Counted from the first letter of the stretch, positions 8,868-21,050 are shown. The stretch is DNA of 52,984 nt from Oryzibacter oryziterrae (GCF_021864535.1 NZ_JAKJIC010000026.1:1-52984); one strand, 5' to 3'. The notes: generated from the letters alone by a model not told the origin. Numbers and translations: made by a program.

Positions 8868-10193
8868 TCAGGTCGGCGGCGTACCGTTCTCCGCCAGCAC
8901 TTCGCCGGCGAGATAAAGTGAGCCGCAGATCAGGATGCGCGGCGCGATCGGCCCGCTCCAGGTCTGGCGCAGATGGCCGAGCGCTTCGCCGACGCTGTCG
9001 CAGGCCATGGCCGCGAGGCCTGCGCCCTTCGCAGCTCCCGCCAGCGTCTGCGCCGGCCAGGCGGCGTCGGAGTTGCGGATCGGCACCGCATAGACCCGCC
9101 GGGCCAGACCGCCGAAGGCCTCGAAGAAGCCTTCAGGATCCTTGCTGGTGAGCATGCCACTGATCAACACCAGCGGCCGGGCGACGCGTTCCTCAAGATC
9201 GGCCATGGCCGAGGCGATCACCTTGCCGGCGTCGGGGTTATGCCCGCCATCCAGCCAGATTTCCGAGCCTTCCGGCGCCATTGCGTGGATGATGCCCTGG
9301 GTCAGCCGCTGCAGGCGCGCCGGCCATTCCACCGATTCCATGCCCCGTTCGATGGCGGCCGGGGCAACCGCAAGACCACAGGCGCGCAAGGCGGCGATCG
9401 CCGTGCCGGCATTGGCGATCTGGTGGCTGCCCGGCAACCGCGGTCGCGGCAGGTCGATGAGGCCATCGCCGTCCTGAAACACCAGCCGGCCATTCTCCTC
9501 GAAACTCGTCCAGTCCTGCCCGCCGATGTGCAGCGTGCCGGCGCGCGTACGCTGCGCCGCCGCCTCGATCACGGCCCGAACGCTGTCCGGGTTGGGGCCG
9601 AGCACCACGGGCCGACCGCGCTTGATGATGCCCGCCTTCTCGAAGGCGATCTTCTCGACCGTATCGCCGAGGAAGGCCTGATGATCGAGCGAAATCGATG
9701 TGATCACCGATACCAGCGGGTTGTCGATCACATTGGTGGAATCGAACCGACCTCCCAGCCCCACTTCGAGGAGCACCACATCGGCCGGCTGCTCGGCAAA
9801 CAGCAGGAAACCCGCCGCCGTCAGGAGCTCGAAGAGCGTGATCGGCTGGTCGCCATTGGCCGTCTCCGTGCGCTCGAGCGCATGGGTCAGCGCCTCGTCC
9901 GAGACGAAGCTCGACCGGCCTGGTGCGTCGGCCAGGCGGAAGCGCTCGTTGAAGCGGACGAGATGCGGCGACGTGTCGGTGTGGACGCGATAGCCCGAGG
10001 CCTCGAGCATGGCGCGCAGAAAGGCGACCGTCGAGCCCTTGCCATTGGTTCCGGCCACATGGATGACCGGCGCAATCTGCTTCTGCGGGTCGCCAAGCGC
10101 CGACAGGAGCCGCCCGATGCGGTCGAGCGTCAGGTCGAAGCCCTTGGGCCACCGTTGCGACAGGCGGTTGATGATCTCGATCGATCCGTTCAT
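8868..10193 (-). CDS. folC: Bifunctional dihydrofolate/folylpolyglutamate synthase
   Basis: FolC adds glutamate to dihydropteroate and then extends the polyglutamate tail of folates, using ATP. The Mur-ligase-like motifs are present: the P-loop HVAGTNGKGSTVAF (about residues 44-57), TSPHLVRFNERFRL, the FDSTNVIDNPLVSVITSI region, and WLDGGHNPDAGK in the C-terminal domain. The length of 441 aa is normal. It lies downstream of accD on the same strand, an arrangement usual in rhizobia. The intercistronic gap is 164 bp and contains a hairpin. Confidence 0.95.
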   Translation of the reverse strand: MNGSIEIINRLSQRWPKGFDLTLDRIGRLLSALGDPQKQIAPVIHVAGTNGKGSTVAFLRAMLEASGYRVHTDTSPHLVRFNERFRLADAPGRSSFVSDEALTHALERTETANGDQPITLFELLTAAGFLLFAEQPADVVLLEVGLGGRFDSTNVIDNPLVSVITSISLDHQAFLGDTVEKIAFEKAGIIKRGRPVVLGPNPDSVRAVIEAAAQRTRAGTLHIGGQDWTSFEENGRLVFQDGDGLIDLPRPRLPGSHQIANAGTAIAALRACGLAVAPAAIERGMESVEWPARLQRLTQGIIHAMAPEGSEIWLDGGHNPDAGKVIASAMADLEERVARPLVLISGMLTSKDPEGFFEAFGGLARRVYAVPIRNSDAAWPAQTLAGAAKGAGLAAMACDSVGEALGHLRQTWSGPIAPRILICGSLYLAGEVLAENGTPPT

Positions 10194-10243
10194 CGTGTCA
10201 GGCTATCCCCGAGATTGGCGTGTCCGGCTGGTCAGTCCTTGAG

Positions 10244-10268
10244 GCTTGCCTCTGGGGGAGAGGCAAGC
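10244..10268 (-). other. Hairpin between accD and folC
   Basis: A perfect 9-bp inverted repeat (10244-10252 with 10260-10268), loop of 7 nt rich in G. There is no T tract on the minus-strand downstream side, so it is not a typical intrinsic terminator. It may be an mRNA stabiliser or processing element between accD and folC. Confidence 0.5.
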
Positions 10269-10357
10269 GCGGCCGGATCCTATCGACATGACGCATCAAA
10301 TACCATCGGTCGAAGGCGCGCAGCCTCGACCGGTGGTTCCGAGGCCGACCGCTGCGG

Positions 10358-11242
10358 TCAGCGCAGGGCAACGGCCTGCGACGGCGCGTCCGTTGCGGGC
10401 AGCAGCAGGCGGACGAGACGCGCAATGGTCGAGCGAAGTTCCTTGCGGTGGACAACCATGTCCACCATGCCGTGATCGAACAGATACTCGGCCCGCTGGA
10501 AGCCCTCGGGCAGCTTCTCGCGAATGGTCTGCTCGATGACGCGCGGTCCGGCAAAGCCGATCAGGGCACCCGGCTCGGCAATGTGGATGTCGCCCAGCAT
10601 GGCATAGGAGGCGGTCACGCCGCCGAGCGTCGGGTTGGTCAGCACCACGATATAGGGCAGCCCGGCAGCCCGCAGCATTTCCACGGCAACCGTGGTGCGC
10701 GGCATCTGCATCAGCGACAGGATACCTTCCTGCATGCGTGCGCCGCCAGAGGCGGTGAACATGACGAAGGGCGCCTTGCGGCTCACAGCTTCTTCCATGC
10801 CGCGCACGATCGCCTCACCGGCGGCCATGCCAAGCGAGCCGCCCATGAAGTCGAAATCCTGGACAGCGGCGACCAGCGGCTGCGTCTCGATGCGGCCGGC
10901 ACCGACGATCACCGCGTCATCATGGCCGGTCTTGGCGCGGGAATCGCGCAGGCGGTCCACATAGCGCTTCTCGTCACGGAACTTCAGAGGGTCCTGCAGC
11001 ACAGACGGCGTCTGGATCGCGTCATAGATGCCGTCGTCGAACAGCATCTTCAACCGCGCTTCCGCCGGCATGCGCATGTGATAGCCCGAATTGGGGATGA
11101 CCCACTGGTTGGCTTCGAGATCGCGATGGAACACCATCTCGCCGGTTTCGGGGCACTTGACCCACAGATTTTCCGGAACGTCGCGCTTGGCGGACCAAAG
11201 CGAGCGGATTTTCGGGCGGACGACGTTGTTGATCCAGTTCAC
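10358..11242 (-). CDS. accD: Acetyl-CoA carboxylase carboxyltransferase subunit beta
   Basis: AccD forms the carboxyltransferase with AccA and transfers CO2 from biotin to acetyl-CoA to make malonyl-CoA for fatty-acid synthesis. The crotonase-fold core is clear: [47 protein letters not shown] and [13 protein letters not shown]. The N-terminal zinc ribbon is altered: of the four Cys of the E. coli-type finger only the first (KCPETGEM) remains, and the second pair is replaced (VIPNSGYHM). From memory the same loss is seen in other rhizobial AccD proteins. The length is 294 aa. trpA, the usual upstream neighbour in rhizobia, is missing here. Confidence 0.96.
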   Translation of the reverse strand: MNWINNVVRPKIRSLWSAKRDVPENLWVKCPETGEMVFHRDLEANQWVIPNSGYHMRMPAEARLKMLFDDGIYDAIQTPSVLQDPLKFRDEKRYVDRLRDSRAKTGHDDAVIVGAGRIETQPLVAAVQDFDFMGGSLGMAAGEAIVRGMEEAVSRKAPFVMFTASGGARMQEGILSLMQMPRTTVAVEMLRAAGLPYIVVLTNPTLGGVTASYAMLGDIHIAEPGALIGFAGPRVIEQTIREKLPEGFQRAEYLFDHGMVDMVVHRKELRSTIARLVRLLLPATDAPSQAVALR

Positions 11243-11434
11243 TGGGCTGATGACCTTGAATGGGCGGCGCCGGTCGAGCCGGTCCGTGCCGCGCGTTCTG
11301 GGGACGAAGCGACCGGGCAGGGGGTGAAATCACCGCTCCGCGCCAGCGAGCCTCACTCTTGTTGGCGCTCTCATAGCACAGGCTTGCCCCGCTGCGAAAC
11401 CCGTTCGGATCCGCACACGCGTCTTTCCCTGTTT

Positions 11435-12514
11435 TCAGGCATTTTCCGCGACGTCGGTCATCAGATCGAGATAGGCCTCCGCCCGGCTCTTCACTGAAAA
11501 GTCGAGCGCCCGCGCCATCCGTGGGGCCGTCTGGCCGGGATCGGCAAGGCAGGCATCCAGCGCCGCAGCGAAGGCGGCCTCGTCCCCATGCGCGGTCAGG
11601 ATGCCAAGCCCCGGCCGGTCGAGGATTTCGCGCGGGCCACCGCAATTGGTGGCCACCACCGGCAACCCGTGCGCCAGCGCTTCCACCACGGTGAGCCCGA
11701 AGGCTTCGACCCTGGAGGGCAGGGCGAACACCTTGGCGCTGGCATACCAGGGCCAAGGCTTCTCCTGATAGCCGGCAAATTCGACGCGCGGGCGGATTCC
11801 CACCCGGTCGACTTCCGCTTCGATCTGCGCCCGCTCGTCGCCTTCGCCCAGGATGACAAGGCGGGCATCGGGGGTTTTCAGGAGGGCAAAGGCACGGACG
11901 AGAAAGGGCAGGTCCTTCATCGGCGTCAGGCGCGACGCGGCCAGGACGATCGGCGGGCGGGCTGCAAGCGTCGCGTCGCTCACCTCGATCGGCGGCACGG
12001 CGACCGGATTGAGGATGGTCGCGATCCGGTCGGCGCGGCCACCATGGCGTCGCACCACTTCACGGGTGAGATCCTCGGAGACGGCAACGGTGCGCCCGGC
12101 GAGGCGAGTCAGCAGCGGCGCCAGCGTAAAGCTGAGGCGGCTCAGGCGCTTGGGTTCGTTCTCGGCATATCCGTGGTAGGAAATGATGGCCCGCCGCCGC
12201 CGTCCGGCCAGCAGGGCAGCCACCACATGCTTGATGTTGCTGGCCCCCAGCGCGGAAATGGAGACGTCCGGTCTCTCCCTGAGCAGGAGGCGCATCAACG
12301 CCAGGATCGCGGTGAAATGGCCGCTGCCAAGCTCGATGACGGGAATGGAGCCGGCGAGCATGCCGATATTGGCGGACGCCTTGTAGTCCACGGCGAAGAG
12401 AACCTCATGCCCCATCTGGGCAAGCGCCGTCGCCATCAGCGCCCAGACGCGCTCCGCACCGCCCCCTGCAAGTGCGTGGATATAGAAGACGATCTTCAGC
12501 TTCTTGACGACCAT
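11435..12514 (-). CDS. GT4-type glycosyltransferase
   Basis: A 359-aa GT-B fold glycosyltransferase. The N-terminal acceptor domain has the GGGAERV loop of the family near residue 15. The C-terminal donor domain has VLAASRLTPMKDLPFL, LVILGEGDERAQIEAE and the EX7E motif in SRVEAFGLTVVEALAHGLP. It probably transfers a nucleotide-sugar residue to a surface polysaccharide or lipid; donor and acceptor cannot be told. The frame is open to 12601. I chose ATG 12514 because it gives the usual short N-terminus (VVKKLKIVFYIHALAGGG); an ATG at 12544 is also possible. No other polysaccharide genes are adjacent, so it stands alone between accD and the divergent GH28 gene. Confidence 0.85.
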   Translation of the reverse strand: MVVKKLKIVFYIHALAGGGAERVWALMATALAQMGHEVLFAVDYKASANIGMLAGSIPVIELGSGHFTAILALMRLLLRERPDVSISALGASNIKHVVAALLAGRRRRAIISYHGYAENEPKRLSRLSFTLAPLLTRLAGRTVAVSEDLTREVVRRHGGRADRIATILNPVAVPPIEVSDATLAARPPIVLAASRLTPMKDLPFLVRAFALLKTPDARLVILGEGDERAQIEAEVDRVGIRPRVEFAGYQEKPWPWYASAKVFALPSRVEAFGLTVVEALAHGLPVVATNCGGPREILDRPGLGILTAHGDEAAFAAALDACLADPGQTAPRMARALDFSVKSRAEAYLDLMTDVAENA

Positions 12515-12601
12515 TTCGGTTCCGCGTTCGGGGCCCCTGTCCATCTTTGATAATGTACATTTCTTTACGGCGATTGAATGGATCGCAGCCTTCTGCGCCA
12601 T

Positions 12602-12701
12602 TCACTTGCCTGCCGCTAAAAACGAAAATAATTTTATATTTGAATAGTTTGACTGCTGCGGAAATAATGGCGAGATAGCCAACCGCACGGAAAAAATTTC
12701 A
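12602..12701 (+). promoter_or_regulatory. AT-rich divergent promoter region before the GH28 gene
   Basis: A short AT-rich stretch between the divergent glycosyltransferase and GH28 genes. TTGACT at 12649-12654 is a plausible -35 for the GH28 gene, but no good -10 lies 17 bases downstream. The call rests on position and base composition. Confidence 0.35.
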
Positions 12702-14036
12702 ATGTCAGTCGCTCGCAACGCCGCCGCTCAGATCGCTGCCACCGGCAGTGACGAGACCGACCTGATCCAGACCGCGATCGACCGGTTGTCGGCGGCGGGC
12801 GGTGGCCGGCTTCAACTCGAGGCCGGACGCCATGTCTGCGCCGGTCTGAGGCTCGCCGACGGCGTTGACCTTCATCTTGCCGAGGGCGCCGTTCTGGCGC
12901 CGGTTCCCGACTATGCCGCCTACGCCGCCAACACCGTTGGCGTGATCGCGGAAGACTCCGACCGGGCGATGATTGTCGCCAAGGGTGCGCGCAACATCGC
13001 CATTTCAGGCGCCGGCCGTATCGAGGCTGGCGGGGCGGCCTTTGCCATCGCCGACGATGCCGCCATGGGCACCTTCGTTCCCGCCGCCCGCCGCCCGCGC
13101 GTGGCCGTGTTCGAGGATTGTGCCGGCGTCGCGATCGCCGATGTCACGGTGTCCCGCTCGCCCATGTGGACCTGGCACATGGTCGCCTGCAACGGCGTGG
13201 CGGTGCGCAACATCGTCGTCGACAATGATCGCCGCATGCCCAATACCGACGGCTTCGTGGTCGACAGCTGCTCGGACGTGCTGATCGAGGACGCCAGGAT
13301 TGATACCGCCGACGACGGCATCGTGCTGAAAACCAGCAAGCTTGCCAATGGCATAGGCGCCATGCGCGACGTTCGCGTGCGCCGCGTTTCCGTGTCGAGC
13401 CAGAGCTGTGCCCTGAAGATCGGCACGGAAACCTTCGGCGACATCGAGGACATCGTGTTCGAGGATTGCGTGATCCGCGACAGCAACCGCGCCCTCGGCC
13501 TGTTCTCCCGCGACGGCGGACGGCTCGCCCGGGTGCGCTTCTCGCGCATTTCCGTGGACTGCCACGAGACTCTCGACGGCTTCTGGGGCTCGGGCGAAGC
13601 CTTGACGGTCAACATTGTCGATCGCCGCCCCGACAGCCGGCCGGCCGGCGCCATCACCGACCTTGTGGTCGAGGACGTGACGGGGTCCATGGAAGGCGCG
13701 ATCAATCTCATTGCCGCCGCACCCGCCGGCATCAGCACCATTCGCCTCTCCCGCATCGACCTCCGCCAGCGCCCGGGGCGGCTCGGCACCGGGCGCACCT
13801 ATGATCTGAGGCCGACGCCGGCCGATCTCGCGCCGTCGCCGGATGCGGCCGGCAGAGCCAATGCCTGGGTCAGGGGCGCCGATGGCAAGGTGGTCGGCCT
13901 GACCGCCTATCCCAACGGGATGCCCGGTGTTTATGCCAAGTCCATCAAGGATTTGACGATGGACGACGTCAAGATCAGCCGGCCGCACCCGCTCCCCGCC
14001 GACTGGAACAAGGCCATCAAGGTCATCGAGGCCTGA
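12702..14036 (+). CDS. GH28 family glycoside hydrolase (polygalacturonase-like), cytoplasmic
   Basis: The 444-aa product has the right-handed beta-helix pattern of GH28 enzymes, which hydrolyse galacturonic acid linkages in pectin. The three catalytic Asp residues appear in the expected motifs: NTDG at residues 181-184 and the DD pair at 204-205 (in DTADDGIVLKT), followed by ALKIGTET, the counterpart of the substrate-binding RIK region. The N-terminus has a pectate-lyase-like opening (AIDRLSAAGGGRLQLEAG) but no signal peptide. A cytoplasmic enzyme would act on imported oligogalacturonides or rhamnogalacturonan fragments. Exact substrate is not set by the sequence. It is remote from the GH105/GH38 locus (15 kb away). 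Confidence 0.85.
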   Translation: MSVARNAAAQIAATGSDETDLIQTAIDRLSAAGGGRLQLEAGRHVCAGLRLADGVDLHLAEGAVLAPVPDYAAYAANTVGVIAEDSDRAMIVAKGARNIAISGAGRIEAGGAAFAIADDAAMGTFVPAARRPRVAVFEDCAGVAIADVTVSRSPMWTWHMVACNGVAVRNIVVDNDRRMPNTDGFVVDSCSDVLIEDARIDTADDGIVLKTSKLANGIGAMRDVRVRRVSVSSQSCALKIGTETFGDIEDIVFEDCVIRDSNRALGLFSRDGGRLARVRFSRISVDCHETLDGFWGSGEALTVNIVDRRPDSRPAGAITDLVVEDVTGSMEGAINLIAAAPAGISTIRLSRIDLRQRPGRLGTGRTYDLRPTPADLAPSPDAAGRANAWVRGADGKVVGLTAYPNGMPGVYAKSIKDLTMDDVKISRPHPLPADWNKAIKVIEA

Positions 14037-14105
14037 TCGCCATTGACCTCGCTGGGCGGATCGGTTCTCCTGTCGGTTCATACCCAGAGTTCCGGAGAGC
14101 CGCCC

Positions 14106-14567
14106 ATGTCAGACGCCATCATCGAACGCCGCCGCATCGAAGCCGAGCTGCTGCGTCAGGTCTATGAGGCGGTCCGGGAAAGCCATGGCGAGGAGACGGC
14201 CGTCGACGTGGTCGATCGCGCCGTGCGCAAGGCTGCCGTGGCCCAGGGCGCCCGCTTCCGCGCCGAGCTCGGCCGCGAGCCGGATCTCAAGGATTTCAAG
14301 GACATCCTGCGTTTCTGGACCGCCAATGACGCCCTGACCATCGACGTCGAGGTGGCCGAGGCCGATCAGCTGGACTTCAACGTCACCCGCTGCCGCTATG
14401 CCGAAATGTATCGCGACATGGGCCTCGGCGCGCTGGGTGCGGTGCTGTCCTGCAACCGCGACGACGAATTCTGCAAGGGCTATAGCGGCCGCATGAAGCT
14501 CACGCGCACCCAGACCATCATGGGCGGGGCGAGCCACTGCGACTTCCGCTATCGCCTTGAAGATTAA
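14106..14567 (+). CDS. L-2-amino-thiazoline-4-carboxylate hydrolase-like protein
   Basis: A 153-aa protein resembling the L-2-amino-thiazoline-4-carboxylic acid hydrolase (ATC hydrolase) family, which opens the thiazoline ring on the way to L-cysteine. The strongest signature is the C-terminal block SCNRDDEFCKGY followed by LTRTQTIMGGASHCDFRYR. Two features fit an enzyme with functional Cys/His: the conserved Cys residues and the SHCDF motif. ATG 14106 has GGAG about 9 bases upstream. It converges on mtnA with only 3 bases between the stops. Function in vivo is inferred from family only. Confidence 0.8.
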   Translation: MSDAIIERRRIEAELLRQVYEAVRESHGEETAVDVVDRAVRKAAVAQGARFRAELGREPDLKDFKDILRFWTANDALTIDVEVAEADQLDFNVTRCRYAEMYRDMGLGALGAVLSCNRDDEFCKGYSGRMKLTRTQTIMGGASHCDFRYRLED

Positions 14568-14570
14568 GCC

Positions 14571-15650
14571 TTATCCGAACAAGGACCTGAGGCCGTCCCG
14601 GCTCGCCGGACAGACGCCGCGTTCGGTGATGAACGAGGTGACCAGCCGGGCCGGCGTGACGTCGAAGGCTGGATTGCCGAGCGGCGTTGCCTCAGGCGAG
14701 ATGCGCACGGCGGCCAGGGCGCCGTCGTCCGTCCGACCCCAGACATGGGAGACTTCCCGGCCCGACCGCTCTTCGATCGGGATGTCGGCGCCGCGCTCCA
14801 CCGACCAGTCGATGGTGGGCGAGGGCAGGGCCACATGGAAGGGCACGCCATTGTCGGCCGCTGCCAAGGCCTTGAGATACGTACCGATTTTGTTGGCGAC
14901 GTCGCCATTGGCGGTGACGCGGTCGGTGCCGACGATCACCATGTCCACCTCGCCCTGCTGCATCAGATGACCGCCGGCATTGTCGGCGATCAGGGTGTGG
15001 GGAACGCCGTGGCCGGCGAGTTCCCAGGCAGTCAACGAGGCGCCCTGATTGCGCGGCCGCGTCTCGTCGACCCATACATGCAGGTCGATGCCGGCGTCGA
15101 AGGCCTGGTAGATCGGCGAGGTGGCGGTGCCCCAGTCGACGGTGGCGAGCCAGCCGGCGTTGCAATGGGTGAGGATGTTGACGCGCTTGCCACCCTTGGC
15201 TTCGGCGAGCTTGCGGATCAGCGGCAGGCCGTTTTCGCCAATGCGGCGGTTGATCTCCACGTCCTCGTCGGCGATTTCGGCGGCGCGGGCATAGGCGGCG
15301 TCGCGGCGGGCGGATGGGGCCAGCGGCTGAAGGCGCTGGCGCAAATCATTGAGCGCCCACAACAGGTTGATCGCCGTCGGCCGGGTACGGGCAAGGCGGC
15401 TGTAGGCCGCCTCCAGCGCCGCATCCGACGGGTCCGAGGCCATGGCGATGGCAAGACCATAGGCGGCGGTAGCCCCGATCAACGGCGCGCCGCGGATCCA
15501 CATGTCGGTGATGGCGAGCGCCACCTCATCAAGGCTACCGAGCCGGACCACACGGAATTCATGCGGCAGCCAGCGCTGGTCGATGACGAAGACGCCGGCA
15601 CTGTCCGGGTCGGGCCTGATGCTGCGATAGGGCGTGCCGGCAACCTTCAT
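14571..15650 (-). CDS. mtnA: S-methyl-5-thioribose-1-phosphate isomerase
   Basis: MtnA converts methylthioribose-1-phosphate to methylthioribulose-1-phosphate in the methionine salvage pathway. The 359-aa protein has the eIF2B-like isomerase fold with the family signatures [17 protein letters not shown] near the N-terminus, [10 protein letters not shown] carrying the catalytic Cys, and [19 protein letters not shown] with the catalytic Asp. The length is normal. No other salvage genes (mtnK, mtnB, mtnC) are adjacent. An isolated mtnA is common in alphaproteobacteria. Confidence 0.95.
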   Translation of the reverse strand: MKVAGTPYRSIRPDPDSAGVFVIDQRWLPHEFRVVRLGSLDEVALAITDMWIRGAPLIGATAAYGLAIAMASDPSDAALEAAYSRLARTRPTAINLLWALNDLRQRLQPLAPSARRDAAYARAAEIADEDVEINRRIGENGLPLIRKLAEAKGGKRVNILTHCNAGWLATVDWGTATSPIYQAFDAGIDLHVWVDETRPRNQGASLTAWELAGHGVPHTLIADNAGGHLMQQGEVDMVIVGTDRVTANGDVANKIGTYLKALAAADNGVPFHVALPSPTIDWSVERGADIPIEERSGREVSHVWGRTDDGALAAVRISPEATPLGNPAFDVTPARLVTSFITERGVCPASRDGLRSLFG

Positions 15651-15811
15651 GGGTATCCTCTCGATCGGTTCTGACAGTCAATAGGAGCCCGCCAACGGCA
15701 ATGAGACAGGGCCGGCGCCAACGTCGCGTTCAAGTCGCTCCGGCCCCGGAAAAGGCGGTGTCGAAAGTCACGCTTATGTCGCCGATGTCGCGGGCGGGGA
15801 CAAAGCCCCCG

Positions 15812-18277
<2,466 letters not shown>

Positions 18278-18536
18278 TCATAGAGACTGTGGAGATGCGG
18301 TTCAATGACTGTGCGGCAAGCTTTAAAATACAAATGAATTCATGGGCTTGACGTGTGGAAAGATGGCTCGTGCCGCCCCCCTTGCACTCTTGTCTGGCAA
18401 AAGGGCGACAACAAGGCGAATCACTGGCGCCGCCGCCGGCAAGATTGCGCCGATCCGCGGGCCGTGCGGCGGCGCAAGTCTTTGAATCCGAAGTCGTCGC
18501 GGGTTGGCCAAATCCACGATTTCGGCGGCGATGGCC

Positions 18537-19691
18537 CTAGGTAAAATCAGGGGTGAACAGGCGGTCGTCGCCGGCGATCCCGAGGAGCGCGGCGCTGTCC
18601 CTGAGCGGGGCAAACGGCCGCGCGTCGGTGCCGGTCATGAAGGTCTGGCCGCCGAGACCGTCGAGGAGATCGAACAGCGCGTGCCGGCGCGCCTCGTCGA
18701 GATGGGCGGTCACCTCGTCGAGCAGCAGGAGCGGCTTCTGGCCGACCAGTTCCGCCACCAGCGCCGCCTGGGCCAGCACGAGGCCGATCAGCAGCGCCTT
18801 CTGCTCGCCGGTGGAACAGAGCGCCGCCGGCATGTCCTTGACGCCATGGCGCACGGCAAGATCGCTGCGATGCGGGCCGGTGAGCGTGCGTCCGGCGGCG
18901 CGATCGCGCGAGCGGCTGGCGCCGAGATCGACACGGTACCAGTCTTCCACATCCGAGGCCGGCCCGGTGCGCAGCGCGTCGTCGATGCTGCCCTCAAGTG
19001 ACAGCCGCACGGGCGGGAAGGGACTCTGATGGCCCTGGCGAGCCACCAGGCGGCTCAGGCAATCCACCGCCTCGCGCCGGGCCGCGGCAATGGCAATGCC
19101 CGTCTCGGCGATCTGCTGCTCGATGGCGTCGAGCCAGGCCGGATCGGCGTTGCGATCTTCCAGCAGGCGATTGCGCGAGGTGAGCGCCGTCTCGAAGGTG
19201 GCAACGCGCCGGCCATGGCCGGGATCGAGCGTCAGTACCATGCGGTCGAGAAAACGCCGTCGCTCGCCGGCCGACCCGGTGAACAGCCCGTCCATGGCGG
19301 GAATGAGCCAGATGAGGCGTACATGGTCCGACAGGCCCTCGCTGCCCTTCTGCGGCTCGCCGTTGATGCGCACCTGCCTCAGATGCCCGTCCGGCTCGAT
19401 GCCCGTGCCGATGCGCGTCTCGCCAAAGGGGCCGCCGTCGAGATCGGCGGAGACGGCAAAGCCGCCGCCGCCGCCGTGGCGCGCAAGTTCGGCCAGCGTC
19501 GCCCGGCGAAAGCCGCGTCCGGGTGCGAGCAGGGAAATGGCTTCGAGAATGTTGGTCTTGCCGACGCCATTGTCGCCGATGAACACAGCCGAGCGGCCGC
19601 CGAAATCCAGCGTCAGGGCTGCGTGATTGCGAAAATCGGTGAGGCGAAGGCGCGTGAGTGCCACGCGCGCGGCCGGGTCGTCAGACATCAT
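18537..19691 (-). CDS. recF: DNA replication/repair protein RecF
   Basis: RecF is an SMC-like ATPase that loads RecA with RecO and RecR at gapped DNA. The Walker A motif FIGDNGVGKTNILEAI lies near residue 35, the ABC-type signature region around STGEQKALLIGLVLAQA, and Walker B as LLLLDEVTAHLDE. The conserved opening LRLTDFRNHAALTLDF is typical. The length of 384 aa is normal. A second ATG three bases in (19688) is equally possible as start. It is 59 bp downstream of dnaN on the same strand. Confidence 0.96.
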   Translation of the reverse strand: MMSDDPAARVALTRLRLTDFRNHAALTLDFGGRSAVFIGDNGVGKTNILEAISLLAPGRGFRRATLAELARHGGGGGFAVSADLDGGPFGETRIGTGIEPDGHLRQVRINGEPQKGSEGLSDHVRLIWLIPAMDGLFTGSAGERRRFLDRMVLTLDPGHGRRVATFETALTSRNRLLEDRNADPAWLDAIEQQIAETGIAIAAARREAVDCLSRLVARQGHQSPFPPVRLSLEGSIDDALRTGPASDVEDWYRVDLGASRSRDRAAGRTLTGPHRSDLAVRHGVKDMPAALCSTGEQKALLIGLVLAQAALVAELVGQKPLLLLDEVTAHLDEARRHALFDLLDGLGGQTFMTGTDARPFAPLRDSAALLGIAGDDRLFTPDFT

Positions 19692-19750
19692 GAAGGCGCT
19701 CCGGATCGACCGACGGCCGCCGTCGGCGACGGCACCATCGGTGCGTCGGC

Positions 19751-20869
19751 TCAGACGCGCATCGGCATCAGCACATAGAGCGTGTCGCCGTCGCCGGAGT
19801 CCTGCACCAGCGTCGGCGAACCGGAGTCGGCGAGGCGGAACACGGCGGTCTCCGACGTGAGTTGCGAGGTGATGTCGAGGAGATAGCGGGCGTTGAAGCC
19901 GATTTCGAGCGGCTCCTGGTCATACTCGACCATCACCTCTTCGGTGGCCGAACCGGAATCGGGATTGACCACGGTCAGCACCATCTTGCCGTCGGAGAGC
20001 GCCAGCTTCACGGCACGGCCGCGCTCGGAGGAAATGGTCGACACGCGGTCGACCGCCTCGGCGAACTCGGCCTTGTCCACCTTCAGTTCCTTGTCATTGC
20101 CTTGCGGAATGACGCGGCTGTAGTCGGGGAAGGTGCCATCGATCAGCTTGGAGGTGAGCACCACGTCGCCGACGGACATGCGGATCTTGGCATCCGACAG
20201 CTCGACGGTGACTTCGGCCTTCGGGTCTTCGAGAAGGCGCTGGATCTCACCCACGGTCTTGCGCGGCACGATGATGCCCGGCATGCCCTGCGAGCCCGCC
20301 GGTGCCGCCACGTCGGCGCGCGCCAGGCGGTGGCCGTCGGTGGCGACGGCGCGGAACAGCGGGCCGTTCGGGCCATCGACCGTGTGCAGGAAGATGCCGT
20401 TCAGATAATAGCGGATCTCCTCATTGGAGATGGCGAACTGGGTGCGGTCGATCAGCATCTTGAGCTGACCGGCTTCCAGCTTGAAGGAATGGCTGAGGTC
20501 GCCGACGGTGATGTCGGGGAAATCGCTTTCGGGCAGCATCTGCAGCGAGAAGCGCGAGCGGCCCGAGGAAATCGACAGCGTCGCGCCGTCGGTGGAGGCT
20601 TCCAGCGACACCTGCGCGCCATCCGGCAGCTTGCGCACGATGTCGTAGAACATGTGCGCCGGCACCGTGGTGGCGCCCGGCCGTTCGACCACCGCCGGCA
20701 CGCTTTCCTGCGCCTCGAGGTCAAGGTCGGTCGCCTTCAGGCGGAGCGAGCCGCCGTCGGTGCGCATCAGCACGTTGGACAGGATCGGAATGGTGTTTCG
20801 CCGTTCAACGACCCGATGCACATGGGCGAGGGAGGAGAGAAGATGTGACCGCTCCAGCGTAACGCGCAT
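19751..20869 (-). CDS. dnaN: DNA polymerase III sliding clamp (beta subunit)
   Basis: DnaN forms the dimeric ring that tethers Pol III to DNA. The 372-aa product begins with the conserved MRVTLERSHLLSSLAHV and NTIPILSNVLM and ends with DTLYVLMPMRV, the usual clamp C-terminus. The three-domain repeat is visible, with the conserved IGFNARYLLDI in the third domain. The frame is open up to 21007, but the conserved N-terminus fixes the start at 20869. The start has no clear Shine-Dalgarno. It follows dnaA after a terminator, so it probably has its own promoter. Confidence 0.97.
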   Translation of the reverse strand: MRVTLERSHLLSSLAHVHRVVERRNTIPILSNVLMRTDGGSLRLKATDLDLEAQESVPAVVERPGATTVPAHMFYDIVRKLPDGAQVSLEASTDGATLSISSGRSRFSLQMLPESDFPDITVGDLSHSFKLEAGQLKMLIDRTQFAISNEEIRYYLNGIFLHTVDGPNGPLFRAVATDGHRLARADVAAPAGSQGMPGIIVPRKTVGEIQRLLEDPKAEVTVELSDAKIRMSVGDVVLTSKLIDGTFPDYSRVIPQGNDKELKVDKAEFAEAVDRVSTISSERGRAVKLALSDGKMVLTVVNPDSGSATEEVMVEYDQEPLEIGFNARYLLDITSQLTSETAVFRLADSGSPTLVQDSGDGDTLYVLMPMRV

Positions 20870-21050
20870 CGAATAAACCCGTTTGTCCCGGAAGACGGAG
20901 AGACGGCCGGGCGATCGCGCCGCAGCGGGACCAGTCTCCGCGTTCCTGCATGCCTTTTTTGTCCCCGCGCCATCAGGCAGCGGGACAGGCACATTACGGC
21001 AACCCACAATTTGTGCAAGGGACCACGCGGAGGATCAGACCAATTCGCCC

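Noticed and set aside
18323-18613. 96-codon frame on the minus strand between gyrB and recF
   Set aside because: It overlaps the 3' end of recF, has no ribosome binding site and no similarity I can recognise.
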